Both the position numbers and the translations under genes were made by a program. The notes under the pieces are model-generated. The model had not been told where the DNA came from, did no database searches, and was given only the letters and a program-made list of their open reading frames with translations. DNA of 64,000 bases, taken from the NCBI RefSeq assembly GCF_000972845.2, contig NC_040032.1, forward strand, positions 18,904,636 through 18,968,635, read 5' to 3'. Shown piece after piece: positions 1 to 13,589 of the stretch (positions are counted from its first letter, which is position 1; each line of letters opens with the position of its first letter). Source of the stretch: Larimichthys crocea. Lineage: Eukaryota; Chordata; Actinopteri; Sciaenidae.

Positions 1-792
1 CAACAGGGAACATAATGCTATGCTACCAGCTGAGGTGTCGTAAAAGATAAATTTCCCTTCTGGTCTGGTCAGAAACACTTTTCCAAATGGCAAACCTCAT
101 TCTGGAAATACACTGTACTGGCTGACTAGTGCACAAACCAAACACAGGCATACCAAACTGATGAAACCCGTGTGACACACCATCACACAATGGTAGCATA
201 TGACCCAAAATGGCAGGAGATTAACAAGTAAAGTCATGTTTCCCTCAATAATGAAGAGAATCTAAGATAAGATGTGTTTGTGGGTAAACTACGATGCTTG
301 TCTGAAACAGTTTAGTTCAATATTGTGTGTGCTTGTCATTTTGTCGTATTGTCCAAACTTTCTAGGGAGAATTATTACATTCCTTTAAACTTATGATGTG
401 TTCTTACTATTTGCAATTACAGTTTACTTTCCCTAAACTGGGTGTGACATCTGTGCCAATACAACACAGGTGCCAAAACAATATTTCTTTTAACACCTGC
501 AAGTATAAACAGGTTTTAATTCTTTTATTTCTGTTAGCAGAATGTGTCAAACTGCTCAGTGAATCAGTGCTAAATAAATGTATGAGTAGTAAGTAGCATA
601 CAGTCTGGAGAAAGTGTTTCTGATATATAGCAGGAATAATCCAATGCATACTCGCTTAGGAATATAACCAAGCAACAATTTAAATAAAGGCGAGTCAATG
701 GTATAATCCATCTCTGCATTTAAATACTCCTTTCGGTTCCTTCACTGCCAGACAACACATTACAGAGATCATCTCTCTGTTCATATATCATC

Positions 793-827
793 ACATTGTG
801 CCCTTGAGCAAGACACTTAGCCTGTGA
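793..827 (+). repeat. Fragment resembling the body of a teleost SINE/LINE-type repeat
   Basis: The string TGTGCCCTTGAGCAAGACAC followed by TTAGCC resembles a segment very common in fish dispersed repeats. Only this short piece is recognisable, with no clear head, tail or target-site duplication, so it is an old truncated copy at best. Confidence 0.35.
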
Positions 828-2010
828 CTGCTGCTTAAATAAAGATCTTTTTTAATGTGCTCCAGGTCTCTCACACACACATAGACACACAGAGTTGGCT
901 AATCCAGGGACTCTTTGCCATGTATACATACTGTAAACGGGGGATTAAGATTTATAAGCCATAAAGGCAGTGAGATGAAAAGTTGGTGCGAACAGAGATT
1001 GCGATGCGGGTGTTCAGGGAGAGTCTTATTTGTAATCTTATTATGCTGCATTGGCTCGCTCGGAAAACAAACTGTGAATCATATCAGTCTGGTCTGGTCT
1101 TGTTAGATGAGCTTCAACACACATACACACTCATATTCTTCTCTTTTAGCTGTCTACTGTGTCCGATGATGACGCTTACGCTTTCATACACACAGATTTA
1201 AAAACCAGATTATTTTTCGGATTATGGTTTTTGGTCAATGAATTCATATGGCACATTTGTGTATTTTTCTCTAATATTGCTAAGAGTTTACATACTTTGA
1301 GAATAGTAATAAGACAGAGGAATATTAAGTGTTTATTCCTTACCGTGGTTTGACAAAGAAGACTTGCTAAACTGTTATAAATGCAGAGGAGATTAAAACT
1401 TCCAGAAAATGGGCCTTGACTAAGTACTTTTTTTTTTTCAATATAAAGATGTGTTTCTACATCTCATTCTCATTTCTTTCGTTCAGTAATCTGACAAGAC
1501 ATTCAGTGCAAACTTCAGATGCTTCAAGTTTCAGTTTCCAGCACGAGCACTGAATTATTCTCGGGTTCCATTGTGACTTACATAACTGCTATTTCAGGCC
1601 TTGAATCAAATACAACGTATTCACTTTTTTCAGGGCAATCAGTTTGCATGAAATGGTCTTCAAAACATTGGCGTTATTTGTCCATCGGCGGTGTTAAAGT
1701 GCAGCAATCATTTGAAGAAAACAACATCTAGGACCTCAAAATGCACCCAAAAGGGGCTGAGTCACAGCTCTCCACCCTGCTTGAACCTCCATCTGCAGGC
1801 TTTGGCTCAGCAAACGCTGTCAAACACTAAACGTCAGGCGGAGATTAAAAAAAACCAAACAAAAAAACAACGTGGCGAGAGGACAGACAGAACGAGACGA
1901 GAGGGAAAAAAAAAAATAGCTGGCACAAGGTAGACTGTACATACTGTACCCTCAGTGGTGGCAAGCAGCCCAGACTGGCAAGCCGCCAAGTCCTCCGTAG
2001 AACAAGCACA

Positions 2011-2066
2011 GAGAGACAGACAGACACATAGACGGACAGACAGACAGACAGACAGAAAGACAGAGA
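2011..2066 (+). repeat. (CAGA)n imperfect microsatellite
   Basis: Mostly tandem CAGA/GACA tetranucleotides with interruptions (CACATAGACGG). Confidence 0.85.
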
Positions 2067-2103
2067 GTGAGAGACAGAGTGAAAAGCAGAGAGGAGGGAG
2101 GAG

Positions 2104-2123
2104 GCAGCAGCAGCAGCAGCAGC
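2104..2123 (+). repeat. (GCA)n trinucleotide tract
   Basis: About six and a half GCA units running into GGCG; intronic, CTG in the zbtb16 sense orientation. Confidence 0.85.
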
Positions 2124-3895
2124 GGCGTCTGAAACGCTCCACATCCACGACACGCTGCGCATACCAAAAAGCCTCTCCACTCTCTCGCTTCATCTCCTCA
2201 ATATTCTGTCTTTTCTGAAGCGAGCTGAGGGATGATGGCGGCGGCGGTGGAGGGGGAAGAGGAGGAGGAGGATGAGGGTTGAGGGTTTTTGGGACTCGGT
2301 GAAGTGTCATCATTACAGAGAGACATGATAAAAATCGAGAGGCGGCGTCAGACTGAGAAAAAAAAAACAAAAAAACCTTGAAAGTCAAACGGTGGAGGTG
2401 GAGGTGGAGAGAAGAAAAAAAAAAGACAACAAAAACTATCAAAGAAGCTTTGCCTCAGTGCTGTCTCTTCCCTAACCGTCGCTCGTCTCGACAGAAGCGC
2501 TTGTCTTGCCTTTTACGCCAGACCAAAGCGGCTATGAATCAACACTGATGTGTGTAACAGTACAGGTTGATGTCGTGCGTCAACACAGCCCCGCTTGGAA
2601 AGAGGAAAAAAAAAGAGAACCAAAGGAAAAAAAAAAAGAAGTTTGTGCACTTGCTGCCACTGTTGCTAAAAATACACTGCCCACATCTTCCGCTCGGTTG
2701 CCTTTCTCAAGGTGGAGTATGTGGTTCTTCCTCGAGTTTTCAATGCTCTTTTTTTTCCATTTGATCGTCCCTCACAGTTTTCACCTTATGTCAATGGGTA
2801 CAGATTGAGAGTTATTATTAACCTGTTGATATCAAAAGATATTCAACTACTGAAAATCTACTCAGAGAGCACAAATAACCTCCTAGAGGACTGTATTTAT
2901 GTCCCGACTTACATCTAAATCACACATGTTTTGCCCCACTATAGAGGTCTTTCATCAAAAAAAAGTACTCATGATCTCTCTGGCCTTAAAAGACTCACAT
3001 ACCTGCCAAACCACTTCTTCTTCTTTATCCTTGAACTCTATGAGAAACGAAACCTGCTCCCCTCAAAATTAAACATGATTTAATTTGAGCGATGTTAACT
3101 CTGCAATCAGTTACACTTTATTAAAGATGAGAAATGGTTGGCAAACACTGTCAAAAACCTAATGACTAAATATTAAAACCATCCATTTGTTTTCTGTCCT
3201 TTTTTTGTTGCAAAAGAAAGTGCTTAATATTTAGGAAAGTTTTTAGCCCATGACATTATTTGTCACTTTAAATTAATGAGTGTGGTCACTAACTTTTATG
3301 CTTTTTAATTGAGTTTAGTTGTCTATTTACACTGATATAAATGGGATGAACAAAATGCTAGACTTCTGGCAGGCCCGACTTTTTATTATTTATTTTATCA
3401 AGATTTCTGAAGCTATTTAATGGAGAAAAACTCACTAATTACCGATACAGTGGCTGATAAGTTAAATATATATTATAGAAGGAGGTAGTTATGCATATTT
3501 ATAGCACAATATGTGGAATCAAATGCTTTGAGCTACAGTAAATACAGTGGATAAATCAACAGCACTAAATACCTATACACATTCAGCTAAAAAAAATATG
3601 GTTGCTCACAATCTCCAATATTGCTAGTATTACCAACCTTTCCTGAATTCATTAGCAAAACTTACTTAACTGCAACATTACACCACACAAGTACATTTAT
3701 TGGAGGGTGGTGATAGTGTATGATAAGTAATGAGCTTTAACAGTTATTTTTACTATTAAAACCACTACAAATAATTTCCATAAACACCAAGTATAAGGGG
3801 TGGTTTGGTGTACTGTGAACTTCGCTTTAAGTTATCAGCCAGAGTATGGCTCTTTAAGGCATATCACCACTGGAGCATGCAGAGAGCTGCACACA

Positions 3896-3922
3896 AACAC
3901 ACACACACACACACACACACAC
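3896..3922 (+). repeat. (CA)n microsatellite
   Basis: Uninterrupted CA dinucleotides, about 13 units, in intron 3. Confidence 0.95.
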
Positions 3923-5968
3923 TTCAGGAAAAGGGCAACATGAGCGCAAGATTACCTCGACTCACCCTAAGCTTCCACTTTGACATAACAAAAAAGAAAA
4001 GAAAAAGAAAACTTTGTGCTTACTGAATTGCATGTGATTCTACACAAAACAGAAGCCAGAGGCTTTAAGGGGCTGGTCGTCACGTCTGGCACAATCTCCA
4101 AAACATTCAGCCTCCAATATGTTTTTCTGTGACGGCCGTTCCCGTCGTTGTGCTTTGACAAGTGAGTGAGAAGGGGGTGGGGGTGAGGGGGGGCCTGTAT
4201 GTGCAGCAGGGACTACAAGAATGGGGTGTAATTTTAAAATAAACAGTGAATATTTCCTCCGAGCAACTTTTGTTTCTGACATGCTGAGTCGTGCGCAGCG
4301 CCAATTCATTGGCACAGCGTGAGTTTGTCATTCATCTTTGTCACAACATAGCCGGCGTGTCAGCATCCATCTCAGTCATTGTTTAAATTTCGGTGAGATA
4401 CGAACAAACAAATGATCCTGGCAATTATCGTTTTCTGCCTACTGACAGTAGTTGGCTAGGGGAATGGTGGTAGGGGTTGGTGATGGCGGGGGGTTGCATC
4501 CTCACCACTGTCAACAACAACGACAACAACAATAATGCCAAGTAGACAATTCAGACCACTTACTGTGTCCCATTGGAAAACATGCAGGGCACCAAGCAGA
4601 GGGCTCAGTTTCTGGGCCAACATCAACACATGGATTTGGGGGTTTGTGTGTGCGTGTGCAGAAGGGGTTCCCTCAGAGGTCCCATGGCTTTTACAGTGTC
4701 TCAATAAACCATCTGCACTTAGAGCCTTAGGAGTGAGGAGCTCCTTGCTGCCTATAAAAGACGGTCCATGCCATTAAAGCAGTGCTGCGCTAAGTAGGCT
4801 CAGAGCACATGGAGTGCTGGTGTGTCTGGGGGTGGGTGTAATAGTGTCAGACTGGACCAATCAATGTGTCCTGTGTTCTGACTTCTACTCAGACCTCTAA
4901 TGTAGCAGAGGTATAGGATGACAGTATGATGATGTGCAGGCACCTATTTGGTTAAGTTTCCCACAGCTGCTCAAGCTTTACTGGGCTGAAGAGTTATTTA
5001 ATCCACAAATCACTGAAACTGGGTTATGCTCCACATTCACATATTCAAAACTAGTATATTTATAGTGAGATAAAGCATATGTAAGGCAAGTTATTCTTTT
5101 ATTCAGCTCAAAGGCTCAGGCTGCACAAACTTCAAAGTTGGCATCGGCTATAAATGCATATATCATATAAAAATCTGTTTATGTATTATGCAATGTATTC
5201 ATAGTGAATTAATCACTGTGAATCTGTGAATAGTTGTAAACCAAATTTGTGAGATGTGAGAGTAAAGGCTTCAGGGTACAGAGGTATAAATCTGCCTCCT
5301 TTTAAAAGGACCATGCCAGCGTGCCAGCACATTTTTATTTGGAATCACATTAACATTACTCATTAAACAAACTCTCAAAATCACCTTTAAGGGATGTAAG
5401 ACCTGCTTGAATTCATTCAGACTGTAGCTGCCACTGAGGACAGTAAGGTTTTGTCCTCAAGAAGAGGGAGATCAAATTTACAGAAAACATGAGTGAACAG
5501 TGACATTAAAAAATAAGTATTATTTATAATATTAATGAATATTTTAAAATGTCTTAGGGTGTGGTGGCACAGGGGAATTTGGACTCTTGACCTCAGTACT
5601 TCTGTAATCCTGGCAATAGTCCTGCTTGAAAAAACTTTTATTTTGGGCATATTTCCAATTGTATTGGAAGCCAGGGTGGTTGTAATTGAACACCAATACG
5701 GTTATAAACCATAATAAAAAAATCAATGGGAACCAAATCACATTTAAAAAAATTGAAACCTCTGCAGCATGCAGTGTTGTAAGAAATATTATTTGTAATA
5801 AATAGGTAATAAAACAAAAAAATAAATAAATTGGTATGACTCTTTAAGGAGCTGTTTACCACCAGCCATTCCCTATAATCAATAGTGAAACCAGCAATGA
5901 AAACAAGAGGTACTCAACAGTGATCATAGTATGGGCTTGTGGCTTTTGGGTTGGTTTGATTTCTTTAC

Positions 5969-6066
5969 CTGAATGAGACAGCAAATGCATCCGTAGACGG
6001 AGGCTGTCCAGGAAGCTCTTCCCGCACAGCTCACAACCGTAGGTCTTCATACCACTGTGCATCTTC
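5969..6066 (-). CDS. zbtb16: zbtb16 exon 3: end of zinc finger 1 and complete zinc finger 2
   Basis: A 98-nt internal exon. Its first base completes the Arg codon begun in exon 2, then it encodes 32 residues beginning KMHSGMKTYGCELCGKSF and one base of the next codon. The KMH histidine completes finger 1 (C-X2-C-X12-H-X3-H across the junction). Finger 2 is CELC, twelve residues, then H-X3-H ending LLSHS. The acceptor reads TTTGTCAACAG with a T-rich tract, and the donor is G|GTAAAG. The phase-1 end plus a C-starting next exon would give the Ala found after HS in the human protein. An ORF here runs on past the donor as GKEIKPTQ, but that is intron read-through. The C2H2 fingers supply DNA binding; finger 2 is at the N-terminal end of the finger array. 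Confidence 0.96.
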
Positions 6067-9000
6067 CTGTTGACAAAGAGCAAAACAAAAACGTTTTAAA
6101 GTCCGGACACTGTCAAACAATACAGCGCAAAGCTTAATGTGCATGCACGTCACTCAATCAGACGACGTGTCCCTAACAAAGTGTTTTGTTTTGTTTTTTA
6201 ATCATGACCAACTTTGAGCACTTTTGCAGTTTGACAGGAAGGGTCACACTCTATCAGTCATAACACCAGCACATAACAATAACCATCAGTGTAACAGGCT
6301 GTTCTGCTACCACACATTTTCTTCTGCAGGGGAGCAGCAGACCATGACTCGGTGCTGTAAATCACAAGGTGCTATTCAAGCAGAGGCATTATCAACTCCC
6401 TACATCTCAAGTGCTGCAGATGGATAAGGAGCTATAAAGGGAAATAGAATGATTTATTCAGGCAAACACATAAGACAGCTACTTAGTGTTATGAACCATT
6501 TATGGGCCAGTTTTTGACTACTGCTTTCTAAACTTTAAGGTGATGTGTAGCCTGAAGAAGAAGAAAAAAAAAAATCAGATGTGCAATGAATTGCCTGTTC
6601 CCAAATAGACAGTCATTAGGTTGTAACATAGTTTAAGAGCACAAGGTCAGACAAGACTAAGGTTCAATATTTGATTATGCAGTAAAGGCCTTGAAGGTTA
6701 GGTAACTAAATAACATCTGACAACAGAAAGACTAGCCTCGCCTCACTCTCTGTTACGAAATCCTCAAAGACCCCACGGCTCAGTACAAAGCATATTATTC
6801 TTGAGAGATATCTCAAAGTGCTCTAAAGCAATTAAGGTGACACGAATTGCCAAACAACTGCCACAGTGCCTTAAACCTCCCGAGAACTTCAAATACCTCC
6901 AAATACTACAAATACAGCCTTGACTGAAGCACACAAAAGGTGCACACACCCATGAGTGTAATGATTGTTAGTCAAGCTGGTGCTGTTTCACATTTGGCAC
7001 ATTTAATTAATCCAAAGCTGCTGGTCTTTCACACCGTGAACCTCGAGAGACAAGTGTCATCTTTTTGACAGTAATGCTCCAATCGAGTTCAAATTGAGAC
7101 GGTAAAAAAAACAAAAACGCTGATAACTCTTTAAGCTTTGGTTTGATTTGCATCTTTCTGAATTAAAATATTAAATGTTGAACACATTAATGAAAAGCTG
7201 AAGCAATACACCACAAGTTTGCACAGGACAAGTGCTGGATTCAATACTCAGGTGAGTTCATGCTTCTGGCAGACAAAACGAGGCATTCTTGGGGAAACAA
7301 TGCCCTTGATAAGAGATCTGCTCAACTTGGGCGAGATGACAGCCATCCATCTTAGCGTCTCTCAACAAAGCTGCGGAGGAGGAGGTGGTGCCACTCTCCC
7401 AAAACATGACTGATTGATGTCAGATGTCGAATGCAAATTGATTTACAGCTCTCTTTTATGCCTCGAGAGGGGTAGGGAGAGACAGAGCGGGAATGAGACC
7501 GAGACAGACACAGAGAGATTATGGCATGTCTTATGGTAGTGGCTGCAGAAATTATTAAGCAGTGAAGTCTAGTATGACTTTCGTGACAACGGCTGCAAAA
7601 CATCCTTGAGACCTGACAGGAAGTGTGGTAAAATAAAATGCGCAGGTGAGTTGAAGAAGTCATGATCGTTGTAGTGGTTAGAATTTGTGGAGAGGACCTG
7701 GAAACTCAAGGCGAGATTGACAGCCCTTTGGCAAGCAGTGAGTAATTAAAAGGCCCTATAAATGCCAAATGCTCCCCAAAAGGGAGCGAGGTACACTTGA
7801 AAAGCCAAAAAGGGAGAGAAAGTGACACTCAGATAAATGACACAACCGAGAAAGGAAGCAATACTCTTACACTGTTAGATATCAATCTGTGTGACTGCAC
7901 ATTCAGTCCAGGAGTTATATCGTGATGTGATGTACTTTAATGAAAAAATGCCACTTAATAGTTTTTCCAGAATGCTGCACCATAACCAGCAGATAAATCT
8001 GAATTTGTTGCCTTTGATCAAAAGCAAAAGGCATGCAGGCATAACAATACAGCATCAAAGCGTAGTATAGACAAATCAATAGCAATTGCCTTACAGCTGC
8101 ATTGCATTCTGGTCTGTTGAGGCAACTGCTGTTGGACAATCTGCCATCTCAACCACCTCTACGTTGGAATTCTTCCCTTATGATAGCAGAGCTTCAATAA
8201 TGACTTCACATTTTAACTGATGTTTTAGGCATATCTTAAAGTAATCTAGTCTCTGACGAGATTGTCCAAATGAATGACACAAATTCACCAACAGACCAAC
8301 CAAACGGACAAAGGAGCGTGTTTTTCCTTCCTTCGAGGATCATAGGTGATGTGCTCGCACACTTTCACTCCGATAAGAGGAAAACACACGCAAGCAGTAA
8401 ACCACAACACAACACACATAGAGCACAAAGCCTTTCAAAGGCCTTTTGTGTCCCTCCTCAATCTGACCATTGTGCCCCCCAGACAGAGCACTGATAAGGT
8501 ATGGATGGACTTATTAAGGCCACTAGAAGTGAAAGCAATGCCATGTATTTTCACCGTAAATGTAGTGTTGATGAGCAAAATTGGGTGTGTATGTCCCTGG
8601 CTGAGAGTGTGTTAAATTTATCCGCAACAGCTAGCACTATACTCACCGAAACAGCACATTACTTGATGTTCAACAGAATGGTAATGGTAACTGTTCCAGT
8701 GATTCAGTCCTTAAAGGGAAGGTTTAGGACTTTTAGAAAGCTGTCCTATTGCAACACTAATGGCACCTTTTCTTTTGGCATTTAACAATACTAAGGCAAT
8801 ATACAAAATGAAAACATATTTTGATGAAAGAAAGAAATACCAAAATGGACAGAAAATGTGGTGACATTAGCTACAATAGCTAATATACAAACTGTATTGC
8901 AGTAGGGGCAAAACCCAGGCAGCCAAAATTGCTTGGCCCAGCGCTGGCTTCTATCTGGCATGCTTGATTTCCAGATTCATGCCAGGCTCGTCATGAAAAA

Positions 9001-9503
9001 CGCACCAAAACCAGGCCAAGTACAATCTTCCAATTTCCGGCTGGTGACAATGACTAAAGGCTAGTCTGAGTGCAGCTAACAGAGCTGATCCTCAGTCCAA
9101 ATCAGTAACTGTACCTGTATGGGTCATGTTTGAACCATATCAGATTTGATCCTCTGGGGCCAGAACATGGAGAGGAGTGTGCTGACATTATGTTTCAAAT
9201 CGGCCTGACTTCTTGACTGGCAGAGCCCCAAGCAGCTCTGTCTGCCATCCGAGATGTATACCATTCATTGCACACCCAAGGTAAGAAACCAAAGGCGCCG
9301 TATGGAGGTGAATGTTATAGAAATATAGTATAATAATTTGTCAACAGTAGACAACAGTCAGTATTTGGGTCATATTTGAAATACTTTATGTGTCTAAGCA
9401 GAGCTAATAATATACAGTTCAGCTTCAATAATGTTTAATGATATATTAAAGGATACTAAAATATTTGGTCTCAGCTCAGTGATTGAGCTCAAAAAGACCT
9501 CTC

Positions 9504-9524
9504 CACACACACACACACACACAC
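9504..9524 (+). repeat. (CA)n microsatellite
   Basis: About ten CA units followed by CTCTCTC. Confidence 0.9.
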
Positions 9525-11929
9525 TCTCTCAAATCCCATCGTAACTGTCTGCTTTCATGTTGTGCTTCTGAAATAGATGATGAGGTGTGTGTGTGGTGGG
9601 TGGCAGCTCGGGGAGGGAGGGAGGGTGATTTGAAACAGACTGACTATAGCCATTAAGGAAGTTCACATAAAACTCTCTAAGGCCATTTACTCAGTTAATA
9701 ATCGACTTTGTCCAACAGTCACTTTTGACAACGGCAATAAATTTTAAATTTATGTCAACAAAACATATGCTGATCACTTCGTGCGGTGTGCTTCCTCGTA
9801 AAAAAACCTGCCCAACCAAGGGCTGTCTGAATGCGAGAGAGTGTGTGTGTGTGTTTGAAATGTGAGCCGATTACAGGCTTGGGTTATTGAGCCGTAACAG
9901 CTTGCCTCGTGTAATTCAGAACTTTTTTTTTTTTTTCTCCCCATTTTCCTGCTGGACGTGGCTGGCCATATATCATAACTAGCACTGCTCTCGGTGAAAT
10001 AAAGACTTGAGCTTCTCACCCGCCCCTCTACTTATGTAATGTGAAAACCGTTAAAAAAGTCAAAATGAGGTGATCTACTGCAACAAATACAACTCAAAAG
10101 ATCTCCATGATGGCTCTGAGTCATCCAGATTTCATATGATTGGGCTTTGACAGAAGCAGTGGAACTGCTGCCAAACCTCATTAAATCAAATGACTCTGCT
10201 TGAAAACTCATGCTGATACCCTCATCAGCTCACATCACCATTTTATATCACCAAACTATATTTGATTAAAAAAAAAAAGAAAAAAAGAAGAAGAAAAGCC
10301 AAGCAGAGCCACGCTTGATGACTTGCACTTATTTCTTGTTGCTTGCCTAACATCTTTCTCTCTCGGCAGCCTTGAGCATTTGTTCTCTATCCTCATCTAT
10401 GCTTTCATCTTTTATTTTTCCATTTTTCCCACCCTCCATCCTCCGCTGGTGAAGGGAGCTATAAAACAACCTGAAATGATGTTCGTAAATAAAAGCTTTG
10501 GTGGGAGAGGGATGGGGGGGGGGTTAAGATGGAAAGAAGAAAACACTAAAAGATAAAGGGAGGCAATTGATAAGAGGTGGTAAATTGAAAAAAGGCTGGG
10601 TGGTGTGTGTGACTGTTTGTTCATTAGTTCTGTTGGTCAGAAGAAAGAGAACTGATAATTGGAGAAAGGAGAGCCAGTGAGCCGAGTTTGGTCCCACGCA
10701 TCTGAGACATTTGGTGACAATTAGAAACAGTTGAAAATGTATTTACCACCTGGTTTATATCTCACCTTACCAATCAGCTTAAAAAAAGAAGGAAAACTAA
10801 TTATTATTACATTCTGTCTATTCTTAAAGCTGCACTTATCAATATTTTTATATTAACAACAGCTCAAATGATTATGTGTAACAGGAAAATAACTTTAAGC
10901 ATCAATATACCCATTGTGTGCTACCTGTTTAGCACCAAATGGCAGACGATGTTAGTGAATAGCTCGAGAGCTCTCAGGAGTGAACAGAAAACAGAGCTAA
11001 AAGTAAATGTGAGGGAATGTCGAACTTAACATTCATCAGCTGGTCACAAAGCTAATGTGCTAAAGTGTGTGCTGGATGTGTCAACAAGCAGCTTTTTGTT
11101 AACGATTCACAGTCACAACTTAATTTTAAAAAAAGGTGATAATAGACAATAGTGTTTTCAGCTTGTTATGCTATTAATGCAACTTTACAGCCTAACAAAC
11201 ATGATAAATGTATTTCCATTAATGGTCCAAATTTCTCAGGGTACTTTCAACTATGATTGTGAACTGTGATAAAAATGATTTCATGGAGGCAGACGAGCAA
11301 CACTTATTCTTAAACGCCATAGTCAAACATCACCATTACTTAATCTGCACAAAAGGGGCCATTTGAAACTTAAAGGATTATCCATGAGATTCCTTTTTGC
11401 TGTGTTTTATTCAAAAGGATAAATACTACCGCCATTGTAAATTTTACACATTTTACATGAATACATCATTTAATAGGTAGGTACCAATCCTGTTGGCACT
11501 GACTCTTGAGATTTCTTAATGTTTCAGTTGACATTGAAGGGTTTTAGGCCGCACACCAAAGTGCTAAAACACTATTGTTAAATGTACACAATCACATCTT
11601 TGTCTCAGTTTGATTATCTTTGAATTACTGTACATTTTCAGTGATTGCGTTTTGAAATATGAAATGTTCAAGATACATATGGACGTAAAATGTGAAGCTA
11701 GCATAATGATAAAGACAGGAGCCTGAAACAATTTCCACGGGCATAATCGCAAGGCAGAAACACATAATGGGACAATGATGACAAACACAGGTCAATGATA
11801 ACAAACACACGTCAATAATTATGGCATTACAGACACAGGTCAATAAAAAGACTTGAGTTTTAAAAATGATCCATGGTATAAGTGAGATAATGCACTCTGG
11901 AAGGAAGCGATCCACCATTGGGACATCCA

Positions 11930-12215
11930 TTTGGGGATAAAAGCACAGGGTGGAAAAGGACCATTGCCGCACACACAACTCCCTGTCATGGCGAACAAAG
12001 GCAAAATGATGCACGAGGCGATTCAGTGACACTTTGGTGGCTGATCCTAATGTGGCCATAAGTGGTGCAGTGTGCCGCCGCCACCTCTTATTTTGGTTCT
12101 ATGACAGAGAGAGACGGAGAGGAGGAACAAGGGACTTTTTTTTTTTTCTCAACATGAATTTCCAGTCCATTAGGAGGATGACCATGTCACACAGACAAGC
12201 AATGGCGGAAGAAGT
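11930..12215. promoter_or_regulatory. Candidate intronic conserved element
   Basis: A block of moderate G+C, complex, non-repetitive sequence within AT-rich intron. It contains TGTCATGGCGAACAAAGG and GGTGGCTGATCCTAATGTGG and is interrupted by a T12 run. The overlapping minus-strand ORF (11625-12059) has no recognisable domain. Conservation cannot be tested here; the call rests on composition alone. Confidence 0.22.
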
Positions 12216-13589
12216 AAGAGAGTGAGAGGGGATTAGTGGAAACAAAAGCATCATCAGGAAGAAAAAAAACATCAAGATTAAGTTAATAAAGGCCAATGTT
12301 TAGTAGGTAAAAAAAACAACAATGATGGGGGAAATGATGCCACCTCATCTATTTGTTGAATTCCGCCAAAGCTCAGTGACACATATGTCTTGTTTAGAGA
12401 GGCGCCGTGTGTGGTTCTCAACATTTACATGGGTCCATTTTGTGGCAGTCTGGGAGAAACAGGTGAAAAAAAGAGCTCCCTTTCTGTCATTTTATCCCTG
12501 CTTTTAAGCCTCCCCAATTCCATTGCCCTCCCACCCTCACCCCACCCCTCTGTCTCAGCTCAATCAAAATGTATCAGGCAGGCTGCCGTAACACCGGTCG
12601 GCGTGGGCTGTTTATCCTGAGTCCTCCTGCACATATCAATGACTTGGCCCCCGTTGTCCCCCGCCGGGGAGACATTCATATAAATTCAAGCCACACACGC
12701 AAACGCAGAGGCACTCGTGTTGAGCATAGATGAGTAGCAGGGCAGGAGGAAAAGAGGAGAGACAGAAGCATGGGGAGGGGGAGTGCCACTGTCTTTCATC
12801 CTCACTGTGTTATTTATAATATCACAGACACTACCACCCCTAAATTTACCCTGAGGGTGTCTTCAGAGAGAGAGAAAAAAAAGCTCTATCATTTCATCAG
12901 GGTAAAAACAATGAAAGAATTATCAACAAAGAACATGTTTCCTTGTTACACAGTCCCTCTCTTAGCCAATAAGCAACACACACAAACAAATATACAGTAT
13001 ATATCACCTGTAATTGTAATGCCAATCCACAGTGGTAGTGAGATATACAATTCCTCTTAGCCTTTGTCAAAAACAGATAAGTGCAATTTTGACAGCTGGC
13101 TGTAAATATTTAGATAAATGGCATCCACAGGTTTCATTAAAATCCAATCAGTTATGTCTGAGTCGGACCAAAAGAGGTCTCCTAACCTACAGGAATAATT
13201 AAAATATTACATGTAGCTTAAAGGTGCGACATGCGTTTTGCATCTCTAAAGACCACATATCCAATAAATCCTTATCCAGTCAAGTCACATGTGCTCCCCA
13301 CTCGCTGTTTGATGTATGTATTAATAAGATTCCCTTTAGAACTGAGAAATCAAGGCCTGTAAATCCATTTCAAGTAAGGAAGACAAAGAAAAGAAAAAAA
13401 AATCACTGGCTTCATTTGTTCATTAAGGCTTTTTGTCACTGAAATACAAGTGGCCCTTAACGTTCATTATGGCTTTATTCAGACATGCCAGGACAAGCCA
13501 TAATGCTCATATAATATCAAGCATCTGGTGTGAGAAGGAGAAGTGGCAGCGTCATAGAACAGCGGTGAATGCAATGATAAAGAGGGGGG

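Larger units (their letters stand above)
1840..2710. other. Purine-rich low-complexity block with tandem repeats and CpGs
   Basis: The + strand is dominated by A/G runs. It contains a (CAGA)n tract (2011-2066), a (GCA)n tract (2104-2123), a GGCGGCGGCGGTGG stretch followed by GAGGAGGAGG near 2236-2272, and several A8-A10 runs. CpG dinucleotides are more frequent than in flanking DNA between about 2100 and 2520. The long minus-strand ORF over it (1834-2442) translates to low-complexity Ser/Cys/Leu/Pro sequence and is not credible as a protein. Confidence 0.6.
1..5968 (-). other. zbtb16: zbtb16 intron 3, partial
   Basis: No coding exon or RNA gene is recognisable. It holds a low-complexity purine-rich, locally CpG-richer block at 1840-2710, a degenerate SINE-like scrap near 793-827, a (CA)n tract at 3896-3922, and otherwise AT-rich unique-looking sequence. 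ORFs here are short and lack recognisable domains. Confidence 0.85.

Noticed and set aside
1834..2442. 202-codon minus-strand open frame in intron 3
   Set aside because: The translation is low-complexity (poly-Cys, Leu, Ser, Pro, CLSVCLS repeats) produced by CAGA, GCA and GGA tandem tracts; no domain, and it overlaps simple repeats.
5856..5968. Continuation of the exon 3 frame past SHS as GKEIKPTQ
   Set aside because: A good donor (G|GTAAAG) sits exactly where PLZF homology ends, so this is intron read-through.
11625..12059. 144-codon minus-strand open frame
   Set aside because: No recognised domain or exon-like splice sites; Cys/Ile/Leu-rich translation of AT-rich intron.
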